Source: Gillisella terrae (lineage in GTDB: Bacteria; Pseudomonadota; Alphaproteobacteria; Rhizobiales; Rhizobiaceae). From it: 64,000 bases of DNA. Positions 1 through 8,738 of the stretch are shown one piece after another; the stretch's first letter is position 1, and each line of letters opens with the position of its first letter. The notes under the pieces are model-generated. The model worked only from the letters and a program-made list of their open reading frames with translations, had not been told where the DNA came from and made no database searches. The DNA is taken from assembly GCF_004801395.1 (NCBI RefSeq), contig NZ_SSOA01000005.1, forward strand, positions 124,001 through 188,000, given 5' to 3'. A program made the position numbers and the translations under genes.

Positions 1-426
1 GTCGTCCAGCTCGGTCAATTCCGTGCCGGTCTTGACGGCGCGGGCGGCGATATGCGCATCCGCATTGAGCGTGTTGCCCAGTTCCTTGATGAAATGCGCA
101 ACCGTCATGGGCTTGACACCAAGCTGCGGCAGCACTTCGGCACAAAATGCCAGCGGATCATGAAGGGTGATGCTGGTGCCGTTTTGCGTTTTTGTAATGC
201 TGTCTGCCTCGACCGAGAGATTGTCGAAAACATAACGCTTGGCGCGGAACCGATAGGCTGCATCGCCCAGGTCGATCCGGTAGTGGCCATTCTTTTCCGT
301 CTGCACCTCAAAGACCCGCTCATAGGCGAATTCTTCGATGACTTTGGCCAGCAAACGCGATGAAACACGCTGCCATAGGTCTTTTGAAAAGGCTTTTACG
401 AAAATAGGATCAGGATGCACGGGCAT
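1..426 (-). CDS. rhbF: NIS siderophore synthetase, IucA/IucC family, N-terminal part (RhbF-like)
   Basis: Reading leftward from an ATG at 426 gives an open frame of 142 codons that runs off the window edge, beginning MPVHPDPIFVKAFSKDLWQR. This is the usual N-terminus of an IucA/IucC-type NRPS-independent siderophore synthetase; such enzymes are about 580-600 residues long, so only a quarter is present and the catalytic part lies outside. The start overlaps the end of rhbE by 17 bp, as expected for a translationally coupled operon. In the rhizobactin 1021 pathway RhbF and RhbC condense citrate with the two acylated diaminopropane arms. The assignment to RhbF rests mainly on gene order; the family call is stronger than the exact symbol. 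Confidence 0.8.
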   Translation of the reverse strand, partial: MPVHPDPIFVKAFSKDLWQRVSSRLLAKVIEEFAYERVFEVQTEKNGHYRIDLGDAAYRFRAKRYVFDNLSVEADSITKTQNGTSITLHDPLAFCAEVLPQLGVKPMTVAHFIKELGNTLNADAHIAARAVKTGTELTELDD

Positions 427-1774
427 AGAGGTCTCCTGTGATAGAAACGGTTTCGGCCTTGCCCGCAGGCAGGCCAAAGTTTTGAAATGCGGTGGGGGCA
501 TCAATGCGGTAATGGTCTTTGCCGAGCAGTTGGTTGAGGATCACGGCATTGCGATAGGCACCAAGGCCGAGATCTGGTGCGCCCACGCCATGGTGGAAGG
601 TTTCGGCGTTCTGGACAAAAACCGTGCCCTTGCCGCCGTCGCAACGCTTGGCACGGAAATCCTCACCAACGATCAGATCACCACTCTGGCTGGTCTCCAG
701 CACATCGCCCTTCAACGCTTCCATCCACTGTGGCCATGCATGGCGATAGCCCGTGGCGGCAACAACCGCGTCGGTCTCAATGCTTGCAGTCTCATTGAGA
801 TGATTGTGGCGCACCGTCAGGCGCAAAGAGTCACCATGTCCGACGTGCTCCAGTGTTTCAACGCCCGCATTGGAAAACAGGCTCAGACCCGGATTGCGGC
901 CACCAACGGAGCGCTGATAGAGGAGATCGAAAATCTCGCCAATGGTGGAGAAGCTGATGCCTTTATAAAGAAGGCCCTGGTCTGCCACAATGTCGCGGCG
1001 CTTTTCAGAGGCGATGGTGTGGAAATGCCGCATGTAATCAGGCGTGAAATATTCCAGCCCCAGCTTGGAATATTCCATCGGGAAAAAGCCCGCAGAGCGC
1101 GTCACCCATTGAATTGACGCGCCAGCTTCCACCATTTCCGGTGTCAGGTCGTTGAAAAGAGCCAGAACACATTCTGCCGCACTTTGGCCGGAACCCACCA
1201 CCGTGACCTGCCGCGCTTTTGCCAGTTCTGTGCGCCGTTTGCCAAATTCGCTGGAATGGAACACCGGGGCGCTTGTCTTGATTTTGGCCCAGTGGGGCAG
1301 GTGCGGGGACGTGCCGACTCCGATGGCGATGTTGCGGCTTTGGTATTGCTGTTTGCCAGAAGAGGCACCCGATGTTTCGATGACAAAGCGCTCGCTGCCG
1401 CGATCATAGGCAACACCCACAACGTTTTCGCCAAAGCGGCAGGATGCCAGCTCTTTTGATGCCCACCGGCAATAGTGGTCGTATTCCTCACGCGGAATCA
1501 TGAAATTCTCATAGAAATAGAATTTATAAAGCCGATTGTGGGCAGCCAGATAATTCAGAAAACTCAAACGATGCGTCGGGTCCGCCATGGTCACGAGGTC
1601 GGCCATGAACGGGACTTGCAACGTGGTTCCGGGCAGAATGAGCCCTTCATGCCAGCGAAATTCCGGCTTTCTTTCCAGAAAAACCGTCGCCAATTGCGGG
1701 TGCGACGCAGAAAGCGCCGCGAGGCCGAGATTGAACGGGCCAATGCCAATACCGGCAAGATCAAGAGTCATCAT
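410..1774 (-). CDS. rhbE: L-lysine/ornithine-type N-monooxygenase of siderophore synthesis (RhbE-like)
   Basis: This 454-residue protein begins MMTLDLAGIGIGPFNLGLAA, the FAD-binding GxGxxN motif of the IucD/SidA/PvdA flavin N-hydroxylases. A second nucleotide-binding motif, VVGSGQSAAE near residue 205, is the NADPH site, and ATGYRHAWP near residue 355 is the conserved C-terminal motif. The enzyme should N-hydroxylate the diaminopropane amine before acylation, creating the hydroxamate iron ligand. I chose the ATG at 1774 because it lies just after the rhbD stop; a longer in-frame reading would lie inside rhbD and lacks a family match. It is cytoplasmic and co-transcribed with rhbD and rhbF. 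Confidence 0.9.
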   Translation of the reverse strand: MMTLDLAGIGIGPFNLGLAALSASHPQLATVFLERKPEFRWHEGLILPGTTLQVPFMADLVTMADPTHRLSFLNYLAAHNRLYKFYFYENFMIPREEYDHYCRWASKELASCRFGENVVGVAYDRGSERFVIETSGASSGKQQYQSRNIAIGVGTSPHLPHWAKIKTSAPVFHSSEFGKRRTELAKARQVTVVGSGQSAAECVLALFNDLTPEMVEAGASIQWVTRSAGFFPMEYSKLGLEYFTPDYMRHFHTIASEKRRDIVADQGLLYKGISFSTIGEIFDLLYQRSVGGRNPGLSLFSNAGVETLEHVGHGDSLRLTVRHNHLNETASIETDAVVAATGYRHAWPQWMEALKGDVLETSQSGDLIVGEDFRAKRCDGGKGTVFVQNAETFHHGVGAPDLGLGAYRNAVILNQLLGKDHYRIDAPTAFQNFGLPAGKAETVSITGDLYARAS

Positions 1775-1776
1775 GA

Positions 1777-2367
1777 TTATAATCCAAATTGTTGGGTGAA
1801 ACGGTCGCGGTGGCAAAACATCAGCTTTGCCCGCTTGTCGGGAAGGTCGATTTCCCCCTGTTCTTCAAAGGCGCAGACCGGCGCGTAGCGCAGCAGCCGC
1901 TTGGCTTCCACGCTTGGCTCACCAACCACCTTCATGGTGGCCGGATCATCGAGAAACAAAAAGCGCGTGAAGGCCCGAATGATCGCAGGCGCATGGCCGC
2001 GCCCGAAAAAATCAGGCTCGCCCACCAGCATGTGCCAGCCTCTATCCTTTTCCTGTGCCGGATAGTGCTGGCCGAGAATGTCATCCTTGGCCCAATAGGC
2101 CTCCCAATAGCTCATCGGCGTGTCGTCAATGAAGCCGATATAGGGGTCCTGATGCGGGTCACTGAGATTGATATCAATGTACTTGGCAATGTCTTCGATG
2201 GGCTTGGCCATTTTCCATTGCGGCACCACATGCGGCTGGTTCATCCAGCGCCACAGCAGCTCCAGATCTCGGTCTTTTTCCAAAAGTCGAAAGCTGATTG
2301 TCCGCTTGATGTCGGGATCGAAACGCGAATAGGCAAATGATGCCTGCTGTTTGGCGAGATCAAGCAT
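1777..2367 (-). CDS. rhbD: Siderophore biosynthesis N-acetyltransferase (RhbD/IucB-like GNAT)
   Basis: The 196-residue protein belongs to the IucB/RhbD branch of GNAT acetyltransferases. The segment [20 protein letters not shown] followed by a [20 protein letters not shown] motif is characteristic, as is [20 protein letters not shown], which contains the acetyl-CoA-binding loop. It should acetylate the hydroxylated diaminopropane to give the hydroxamate. Its start overlaps the rhbC end by 8 bp and its stop is 2 bp from the rhbE start, so it sits firmly within the operon. Length is normal for the family. Confidence 0.9.
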   Translation of the reverse strand: MLDLAKQQASFAYSRFDPDIKRTISFRLLEKDRDLELLWRWMNQPHVVPQWKMAKPIEDIAKYIDINLSDPHQDPYIGFIDDTPMSYWEAYWAKDDILGQHYPAQEKDRGWHMLVGEPDFFGRGHAPAIIRAFTRFLFLDDPATMKVVGEPSVEAKRLLRYAPVCAFEEQGEIDLPDKRAKLMFCHRDRFTQQFGL

Positions 2368-4117
2368 AGGCCATCGCCTTTTCGCTCAATGAGACGGGAT
2401 TGGTGATCTCCAGATAGACCGATTGCGTTTCAAGCGGGCCAACCAGCTCATCCATGCGGGCCAGCCGGGTTCTGAGATTGGCCTTGCACTGGAGCGTTGG
2501 GGCCAGCATTTTGCGCACCAGCGCGCAATCGGCTCCCTCCTGTTTGTCCAGATCCACCAGCTCCTTGCGCAGCATGACGAGGAGAGCATCTTCATCCACC
2601 AGGCCCTCACGTCCGAGAGCACCAATCATGCCGAGCACGGAATTGATGAAGCCGTAATAGATCACCCGCTCATCCACAGCATCCTCTTCAAACACCGATT
2701 CACTGGCTTCTCCGAAGCCGGGCAGGGCATCGACCATCGCCTGATGGGCGCGGTGGTGATGGAAAAAGCCTTGATTGTCGCGATAGAAAATCGCCTTGGG
2801 ATAACCCTCTTCGATCTCGATGACGATGTTTTGCTGATGGGCCTCCATGGCAAGACCGTGGCGCAGATAAAGACCAAAAACCGGACGGACGAAAATGCGC
2901 AAGAATCGCGCGAACCAATCGGTCGCAACCGCCGGGAAGCTGCGGTTTTCCATTGCTGCACGATTGCGGATCAAAGCGCCCAACCGGCTGCCACGCTCTG
3001 GCAAATGCTCGCACAAGGCGGCAAGCAACGAAACATTCCGGCTGGCATCATCGCCGCAAAACGGATTTTCACGCATGGAGAGGGAGAGACCATCAATCAC
3101 CACCCCATCGACAATAACGCCCATATAGGCCGGATCGGGCACGAAATTCAGGCCGGGATACTGGCTTGAAAAATCCCGCCACAAGGCATGGCCGCGAAAA
3201 CGATACATATCATCGCCGCGCAACAATTCGCGGGCCAGATTGACGCGCACCGAATTGGTAATGCCAACGCCCAGCGACATTTTCAGCATGAACGGCGCAT
3301 CTGGCCGATATAGGGTTCGTACCGATGAGGTCGGAAACCACGGCTTTCCGGCTTCACCGCAATCGATCAGCCGGCCATCTGCCACAAGGTTGGCCACTGT
3401 TGGATCGCGCAACATGTGGTCTGCCTGCCACGGATGAACGGGCAGCAAAGCAAAACCACCGGCAGGCAGGCGCTTTTTAATCGCATCCAGATCGTGGCCA
3501 AAAGCCGCTGCAATCCAGTCTTCAGCCGAGGGTGAGCCGGCTGAGTGGCCGGTGTGAAACACACCTCGATCCACCGCAAACCAACGTAGCGGAAAGGCTG
3601 CGGCAAATTCCGGCGAATAGCGCCGCCCTTCGTCATCGGTCATGCCTTCGCGGCTTTTCGGGCAAGGATGAATGCCGTGGCCGGCAATCAGCCCTTGTTC
3701 GGCGGCAATGAAGGTGGTGTTTTCACCGGCAAGATCAGCGAGATCGTGTTCACGCGCATTTAACGCCGACTCAATCAGCGCACGGCTGAAATGAGCCCGC
3801 TTCAGCAGGTCGGCGCGGCCTTCCTCTCCCTCGGTTGATGGCTCCAGACGGTTGATAATGACATCGAGCGCCTCTTTCGGGTCGAGCTGTTTGTTTGTGC
3901 CTGCCTCGGAAAGAGTTAACGGCTCTCCAAACAGATGATGGCCTGTGGCTGAACGATAGATAACCGGCACGTTCAGCTGTCCGCCCGGCTGCGGAAACGT
4001 CAGGATGAGCTGCATTTGCCCATGTTGCTCTGCCCATTCCACCCGCTCATCATATTCGCGGGCAACGCAATTCAGCAGAGAGCGTAAGGCAAGGGTAGCG
4101 GCATTATGCGCGTGCAT
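2360..4117 (-). CDS. rhbC: NIS siderophore synthetase, IucA/IucC family (RhbC-like)
   Basis: This is a complete 585-residue IucA/IucC synthetase. Recognisable family motifs include [13 protein letters not shown] near residue 150 (ATP/citrate site), LLPVHPWQ near 230, the STS-like segment [11 protein letters not shown] near 265 and the [13 protein letters not shown] motif near 285, with EAHQQN near 435 in the C-terminal part. It ligates citrate to an amine using ATP. I chose the ATG at 4117 ([17 protein letters not shown]), which overlaps the rhbB stop region by 14 bp; the upstream in-frame codons lie within rhbB. Two synthetases (this and the truncated one at the window edge) match the rhizobactin pathway, which needs two condensations. 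Confidence 0.92.
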   Translation of the reverse strand: MHAHNAATLALRSLLNCVAREYDERVEWAEQHGQMQLILTFPQPGGQLNVPVIYRSATGHHLFGEPLTLSEAGTNKQLDPKEALDVIINRLEPSTEGEEGRADLLKRAHFSRALIESALNAREHDLADLAGENTTFIAAEQGLIAGHGIHPCPKSREGMTDDEGRRYSPEFAAAFPLRWFAVDRGVFHTGHSAGSPSAEDWIAAAFGHDLDAIKKRLPAGGFALLPVHPWQADHMLRDPTVANLVADGRLIDCGEAGKPWFPTSSVRTLYRPDAPFMLKMSLGVGITNSVRVNLARELLRGDDMYRFRGHALWRDFSSQYPGLNFVPDPAYMGVIVDGVVIDGLSLSMRENPFCGDDASRNVSLLAALCEHLPERGSRLGALIRNRAAMENRSFPAVATDWFARFLRIFVRPVFGLYLRHGLAMEAHQQNIVIEIEEGYPKAIFYRDNQGFFHHHRAHQAMVDALPGFGEASESVFEEDAVDERVIYYGFINSVLGMIGALGREGLVDEDALLVMLRKELVDLDKQEGADCALVRKMLAPTLQCKANLRTRLARMDELVGPLETQSVYLEITNPVSLSEKAMAYA

Positions 4118-5576
4118 GATCAGTCTCCAATTCGCGGGCCGCATTGCCAATCGCGTCGAGAACGTGTGTGACAACGTCTGGCGTTGATCGCGGGTTTAAA
4201 AGGGTGAGCTTGAAGTGGATGCGCCCGTCCAGAACGGTTGTGGCAACTGCGGCTGTTCCTTTCAAAAACAGGGATGCGCGCACCTTGAGGGTAATGGCAT
4301 CTGCACGCTCGGCACCATTTGGTGAGACATAGCGAAACAGAACCGTAGAAAGCGATGGCTGCCGCGCCAGTTGCAAATCCGGGTGGGCCTCAATGGCCTT
4401 GGCTGCGGCCTGCGTGTTGTCCAAGGTTTGCTGAATGAGCGCATCCAGCCCGTCGCGGCCAAGGGCGCGCAGGGTCATCAGAACTTTCAACGCATCGCTT
4501 CGGCGCGTGGTTTGAAAGGAGCGTTCCACCAGATTGGGCGCATCCGCAAAAACCGCGTCTTCGGGGTTGAGATAATCAGCCTTTGTTGCCAGCGGTGCAA
4601 AATCCGCAGCATTGGCGAGCAACAGCGCACCGCAACTGATGGGCTGAAACAGCATTTTATGGAAATCAAGTGCGATGGAACGCGCCTTTTCCAGCCCGTT
4701 TAACCGCGCGCGGTGGCGCGAAAACAGCAGGCCACCGCCATAGGCGGCATCGACATGCAACCAGATGCCTTCAGAGTCAGCGATCTTCGCAATATCTTCC
4801 AGCGGATCAATGGCACCAAGATCGGTTGTCCCCGCCGTGGCAGCCACGGCGACCAAAGGGCGGCTCTGGTGTTTGGCCTGTTTTATCGCCGTTTCAAGCG
4901 CCTCCGGTCGCATACGGCCTTCAGCATCGGTTGGAATTTTCACCACGGCATCTTTTGAAAAGCCAAGAATGGCAGCACTTTTAGAGATGCTGAAGTGCGC
5001 CTGATCGGAAGTGAAAATAACCCCCGATGATCTGGCGTGTTCGCCGCATTGCTCGGCGGCCAGATGCAGCGCCGTCATGTTGGATTGGCTGCCGCCACTG
5101 GTGAAATTGCCGCTTGCCGTCGCTGGCAGACCTGCAAGGCTGGTCAAATATGTCAGCACATGCTCTTCCACCATGGTGGCAAAAGGCGATTGGTCCCAGG
5201 AATCAAGCGATTGATTGGTGGCCGAAATCAGCACCTCCGCCGCAAGCGCCGGAATGGCAACCGGGCAATGCAGATGCGCCATGGATGATGGATCACCCAC
5301 CGCAAGCGCATGGTCTACCGCTGGCTTGCCAATATCCGCAAGTGCTGCTGCAACGCCGGTTCCAACTTTCGGGCACGGGTCAAGCCCGTCCAAAAGCTTC
5401 TGCAACGCACTTGCACCGGCCCCGGAATAGGCACCCTGCGTGAAGGGTGTCTGCGGAGCCACCAGATGGATCGCCTGCATCATCGCTTGCCGATAGGCTT
5501 GGCGCGAGGCTTCGCTATTGCCAAGAATCGGGTCAGATTGATCTTGGGCTACGGTGTGAAAGGCAACGACACTCAT
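4104..5576 (-). CDS. rhbB: L-2,4-diaminobutyrate decarboxylase (RhbB-like)
   Basis: The 490-residue protein is a group II PLP decarboxylase. The N-terminal FTSGGSQSNMTAL segment, the LHVDAAYGGG motif that holds the cofactor ring, and the lysine-bearing SIALDFHKMLFQP motif (PLP Schiff-base lysine) are all present. It makes 1,3-diaminopropane from the diaminobutyrate supplied by the adjacent aminotransferase, forming the backbone arm of rhizobactin-type siderophores. It starts 2 bp after the rhbA stop and overlaps rhbC. Length and motif order are normal; no sign of damage. Confidence 0.93.
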   Translation of the reverse strand: MSVVAFHTVAQDQSDPILGNSEASRQAYRQAMMQAIHLVAPQTPFTQGAYSGAGASALQKLLDGLDPCPKVGTGVAAALADIGKPAVDHALAVGDPSSMAHLHCPVAIPALAAEVLISATNQSLDSWDQSPFATMVEEHVLTYLTSLAGLPATASGNFTSGGSQSNMTALHLAAEQCGEHARSSGVIFTSDQAHFSISKSAAILGFSKDAVVKIPTDAEGRMRPEALETAIKQAKHQSRPLVAVAATAGTTDLGAIDPLEDIAKIADSEGIWLHVDAAYGGGLLFSRHRARLNGLEKARSIALDFHKMLFQPISCGALLLANAADFAPLATKADYLNPEDAVFADAPNLVERSFQTTRRSDALKVLMTLRALGRDGLDALIQQTLDNTQAAAKAIEAHPDLQLARQPSLSTVLFRYVSPNGAERADAITLKVRASLFLKGTAAVATTVLDGRIHFKLTLLNPRSTPDVVTHVLDAIGNAARELETDHARA

Positions 5577-5578
5577 GA

Positions 5579-6934
5579 TCAGGCCGCCTTTCGTTCAAGG
5601 CGGTCAAAAGCCGCACCGATGATGGCGGAGACCTGATCAATTTCGGTATCCGAGATCACCAGCGGCGGCAGAAGACGCAGCACACTGCCGTATCGCCCGC
5701 CGGTTTCCATGATGAGCCCGGCCCGGAACACGTCATTCTGGATGGTTTTGGCAATATCATGCCCATGCGGCGGATGACCCAGACCGTCATAGGCTCCCCT
5801 CGGATCAACCACTTCAACGCCCAGCATCAACCCTTCGCCGCGCACTTCACCAATGTAAGATGTCGATGCTGCGATCTGTTCAAGATTTGCGCGCAGTCTC
5901 TTGCCAGCACGTGCTGCACGCTCAACCAGTCCATCCCGCTTGATGATCTCCAATGTCTTGGAGCCAGCGGCCATCGCCAATTGATTGCCACGGAACGTGC
6001 CCGCATGGGCACCGGGTTTCCACAGATCAAGTTCCTGATGATAGATCGTAACCGCCAGCGGCAGGCCACCGCCAATGGCTTTGGACAGCACCAGAATATC
6101 GGGCACAATACCCGCTTTTTCAAAAGCATAGAAGGTGCCGGTGCGGCCAACGCCACTTTGAACTTCATCCAGGATCAGCGGGATACCCAGTTCACGGGTG
6201 ACGCGCCGGATAGCCTTTAGCCACGCGGCAGGTGCCGGGATCACGCCGCCTTCGCCCTGAACGGCTTCCAGAATGACGGCGGCGGGCAGATTGATGCCGC
6301 CTTCGGGGTCTTTTAAGGCGCGTTCAAAATGCTCTGCCGCCAGAAGGCCCGTCTCTTCGCCGCCGCGACCAAAGGGGCAACGATAGCTGTAGGGATAGGG
6401 GAAGAAATGCGCACCCGGCACCAATTGGCCAACGGCAGCTTTTGGCCCGAGCGATCCCATCAGCGATAGCGCGCCTTGCGACATGCCGTGATAAGCACCG
6501 CTGAACGCAATGACATCGGTGCGCCCGGTGGCCGTCTTGGCAAGCTTGATGGCGGCCTCAACCGCATCCGAGCCACTTGGCGAGCAAAACTGGATTTTTG
6601 CCTGATTGTGCAAGCCTGCGGGCAAGGTGTCAAAAATATCAGAGACGAACTGATCCTTGACGGGTGTGCTGAGATCCAGCGTGTGAAGTGGCAGGCCAGA
6701 TGTCAGCACCGCTTGCAGCGCTGCAACCACCTCCGGGTGATTGTGTCCAAGCGCAAGGGTTCCCGCCCCGGCAAGGCAATCGATATAGGTGCGACCGTCC
6801 ACATCCGTCACCGTGCAACCGGATGCGGATTTTAACGCCACGGGAAAACGCCTTGGATAGCTGCGAGCGTTGGATTCGCGACGGGCTTGGCGATCAAGAT
6901 AAAAATCGTTTTGGGAAAGGGTAGAAGCATCCAT
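5579..6934 (-). CDS. rhbA: Diaminobutyrate-2-oxoglutarate transaminase (RhbA-like)
   Basis: The 451-residue protein is a class III PLP aminotransferase. It shows CLAGAGTLALGHNHPEV near residue 50, FCSPSGSDAVEAAIKLAKTA near 115, LILDEVQSGVGRTG near 250 and the PLP lysine in LSKAIGGGLPLAV near 280. It converts aspartate semialdehyde and glutamate to L-2,4-diaminobutyrate, the first committed step. A good ribosome-binding site, AAAGGAG, lies 8 bp before the ATG at 6934. The decarboxylase partner follows after 2 bp, which separates this enzyme from the GABA aminotransferase at 10.2-11.5 kb despite similar folds. Confidence 0.93.
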   Translation of the reverse strand: MDASTLSQNDFYLDRQARRESNARSYPRRFPVALKSASGCTVTDVDGRTYIDCLAGAGTLALGHNHPEVVAALQAVLTSGLPLHTLDLSTPVKDQFVSDIFDTLPAGLHNQAKIQFCSPSGSDAVEAAIKLAKTATGRTDVIAFSGAYHGMSQGALSLMGSLGPKAAVGQLVPGAHFFPYPYSYRCPFGRGGEETGLLAAEHFERALKDPEGGINLPAAVILEAVQGEGGVIPAPAAWLKAIRRVTRELGIPLILDEVQSGVGRTGTFYAFEKAGIVPDILVLSKAIGGGLPLAVTIYHQELDLWKPGAHAGTFRGNQLAMAAGSKTLEIIKRDGLVERAARAGKRLRANLEQIAASTSYIGEVRGEGLMLGVEVVDPRGAYDGLGHPPHGHDIAKTIQNDVFRAGLIMETGGRYGSVLRLLPPLVISDTEIDQVSAIIGAAFDRLERKAA

Positions 6935-6972
6935 GAGTTCGACTCCTTTGAGATTTTCTGAAGTATGTTTTG

Positions 6973-8217
6973 TCAGGCAACAGCGTGCTTAAGCTTTGAT
7001 GCGCCCTTGATTTTTTCCAGCATCCAGAGTGACAGGCCGATGCCGAACACAGAGATGACGGTGGCCAGAGAAAACAGCGCCGCATAGCCGAAATGGTCAG
7101 CGAGCCAGCCCGCAACAGCGGCTCCCACCAGATAGATCACCAATTCTGCGCAGGTGAGAATGGTGAAATCGGTTCCCGGCTGATCGTCAGAGGACGAGGC
7201 CATGAAGAAAGAATAGATCGCCACCAGTTCCATGTAGCGGATCAGGGTTTGAAACGCCGACGCAGACAGGGCGACCGCAATGCCCGGAAAAATTCCAAAC
7301 GCATTGAGGGTAAATGCCAAAAAGCAAAGGCTGCGCAACCCACCCAGCAGCACCAGTGTTTTTGTCAGGCCTGCTTTGCGAATAAGCAGAGCGGCAAGGG
7401 CCGCTCCCAGCAGCCCTGCCGTTGCAGCGGCACTGCCCGACAGATAACCGATCCACGCCGTTGGTACTTTGATATCAACGAGATAGGGGCCTTCCATGCC
7501 GCGCACCAATCCTTCGCTGGCGCGATAGGTCAATGCGAAACCAAAAATCATCCAGGCATGAGGCTTGCGGAAGAAACCAAGCAGACTGGCGGGTTTCGTC
7601 TGGGTTTTCTCGAGCGAGGGTTCGCGTTCATCCGTCATCCAGATCGTGGCAAGCAGTGGCAGCAAGGAGAGGCTGGCAACCAGCAAAATTGTGGGACGCC
7701 AGCCAATTTGGTGAAACAGCACAAGCGCCAGCGTGCCGCCGATAATCACCCCGAGAGCGACTGACGCGGCTTGCACCGCATTGCCGATCGGCCGTGATTT
7801 GATCGTCAGATGGCGTACCGCATAGCCGTCGGTGGCAATATCCTGCATGGACGACAGCAGCGTGATCGCAAAGCAGATGGCAAACAGCCAACCCGCCTGT
7901 TGCGGCTCAACAAAGGCCATTGAGGCAATACCGGCACTCACGAGAAGTTGGGTTGGAATGATCCAGCCTCGCCGATGCCCCATGCGTGGCCAGAGTGCCG
8001 TGCGGTCAATCAAGGGTGCAATCGCAAACTTGAGAACCAGCGGCAACATCAGCAGCGAAAACAGCCCAATGGCAGTGCGGGACGCACCGCTTTCACGCAT
8101 CAATGGCGGCAGAGCGACCAGCAAAAGATAGTTTGGAATGCCCTGCGCGAGATACAACCCGCCGAGAATTGCATAGAGCTTGCCGTTTTTTGAAATTGTT
8201 GAAGCTTGTTCTGTCAT
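6973..8217 (-). CDS. rhtX: MFS siderophore importer, RhtX/FptX type
   Basis: The protein is about 414 residues with twelve predicted hydrophobic segments. Its N-terminus, AILGGLYLAQGIPNYLLLVALPP, is typical of RhtX/FptX/AmpG-like major facilitator proteins. RhtX carries ferric rhizobactin 1021 across the inner membrane in Sinorhizobium, and there the gene heads the rhb operon exactly as here. An alternative ATG at 8241 adds eight residues; neither start has a strong ribosome-binding site. The gene lies 38 bp upstream of rhbA and downstream of an iron-box-like palindrome, so iron repression of the whole operon is expected. Confidence 0.85.
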   Translation of the reverse strand: MTEQASTISKNGKLYAILGGLYLAQGIPNYLLLVALPPLMRESGASRTAIGLFSLLMLPLVLKFAIAPLIDRTALWPRMGHRRGWIIPTQLLVSAGIASMAFVEPQQAGWLFAICFAITLLSSMQDIATDGYAVRHLTIKSRPIGNAVQAASVALGVIIGGTLALVLFHQIGWRPTILLVASLSLLPLLATIWMTDEREPSLEKTQTKPASLLGFFRKPHAWMIFGFALTYRASEGLVRGMEGPYLVDIKVPTAWIGYLSGSAAATAGLLGAALAALLIRKAGLTKTLVLLGGLRSLCFLAFTLNAFGIFPGIAVALSASAFQTLIRYMELVAIYSFFMASSSDDQPGTDFTILTCAELVIYLVGAAVAGWLADHFGYAALFSLATVISVFGIGLSLWMLEKIKGASKLKHAVA

Positions 8218-8290
8218 GCGCCATTTCTTCGTCAAATGCATAATTCATGTGACCTCAACATCGGCGCGTCTGTCACGGTGATGATTGAGG

Positions 8291-8319
8291 CATGATTAAA
8301 GGTGACTATTTTAATCATG
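8291..8319. promoter_or_regulatory. Iron-responsive operator candidate (IRO box) upstream of rhtX-rhbA
   Basis: A perfect inverted repeat with 10-bp arms CATGATTAAA / TTTAATCATG is separated by 9 bp, about 75 bp upstream of rhtX. It contains TGA-N9-TCA at 8303-8317, the form described for the RirA iron-responsive operator of rhizobia. The position suits a repressor site near the operon promoter. That RirA rather than Irr or an AraC-type activator binds here is inference. Confidence 0.6.
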
Positions 8320-8530
8320 TTTATCGGCAAAAAAAATGGAATACTTGGAGAAAGGCGAACCCAACTAGGACAATGACGAACTTTGGCCTTATCTTGGATT
8401 TCTGGATGGTTTGTGAGCCGAACGGCACGGTAAACTCAAAGCCTTTAAATCCATAAAGGCCGCCAACCGTCTGATGTGAAAGCTCTTGAAAGGACGGTCA
8501 TTCGCCGCGCGTCCTGATCATCGACAGGCT

Positions 8531-8602
8531 TTACAGCGCCTCTCACCAATTATGGCGCACGGCGCTGTAAATCGACTCCGATTTAAGGAATTATGCAGTA
8601 GA
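8531..8602. repeat. Dispersed palindromic repeat, family A, copy 1
   Basis: The stretch holds TTACAGCGCC...GGCGCTGTAA, an inverted repeat around ATTATGGCGCAC, joined to the half-element CCGATTTAAGGAATTATGCAG. The same two modules recur near 14.7, 16.1, 19.6, 21.7, 43.4, 49.0, 52.1 and 62.7 kb. The rest of the 8.3-8.65 kb gap contains no credible gene. Confidence 0.85.
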
Positions 8603-8654
8603 GTGCAGCCGGGGATTATAACAATGTGGGGAAGCTCTGATCTTTCCGAAACAG

Positions 8655-8676
8655 AAACCCGGCAGATTTTGCCGGG
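8655..8676 (-). terminator. Rho-independent terminator after gabD
   Basis: Read on the minus strand, CCCGGCA-AAATC-TGCCGGG forms a 7-bp GC-rich stem followed by TTTCTGTTT. It lies about 65 bp past the gabD stop and so should end the gabT-gabD transcript. Confidence 0.75.
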
Positions 8677-8738
8677 CCTATCGCCGCTGCATGAACGGTC
8701 AGTGGCAGGTCACATGACTCACGCTTTTTATATGGGGC

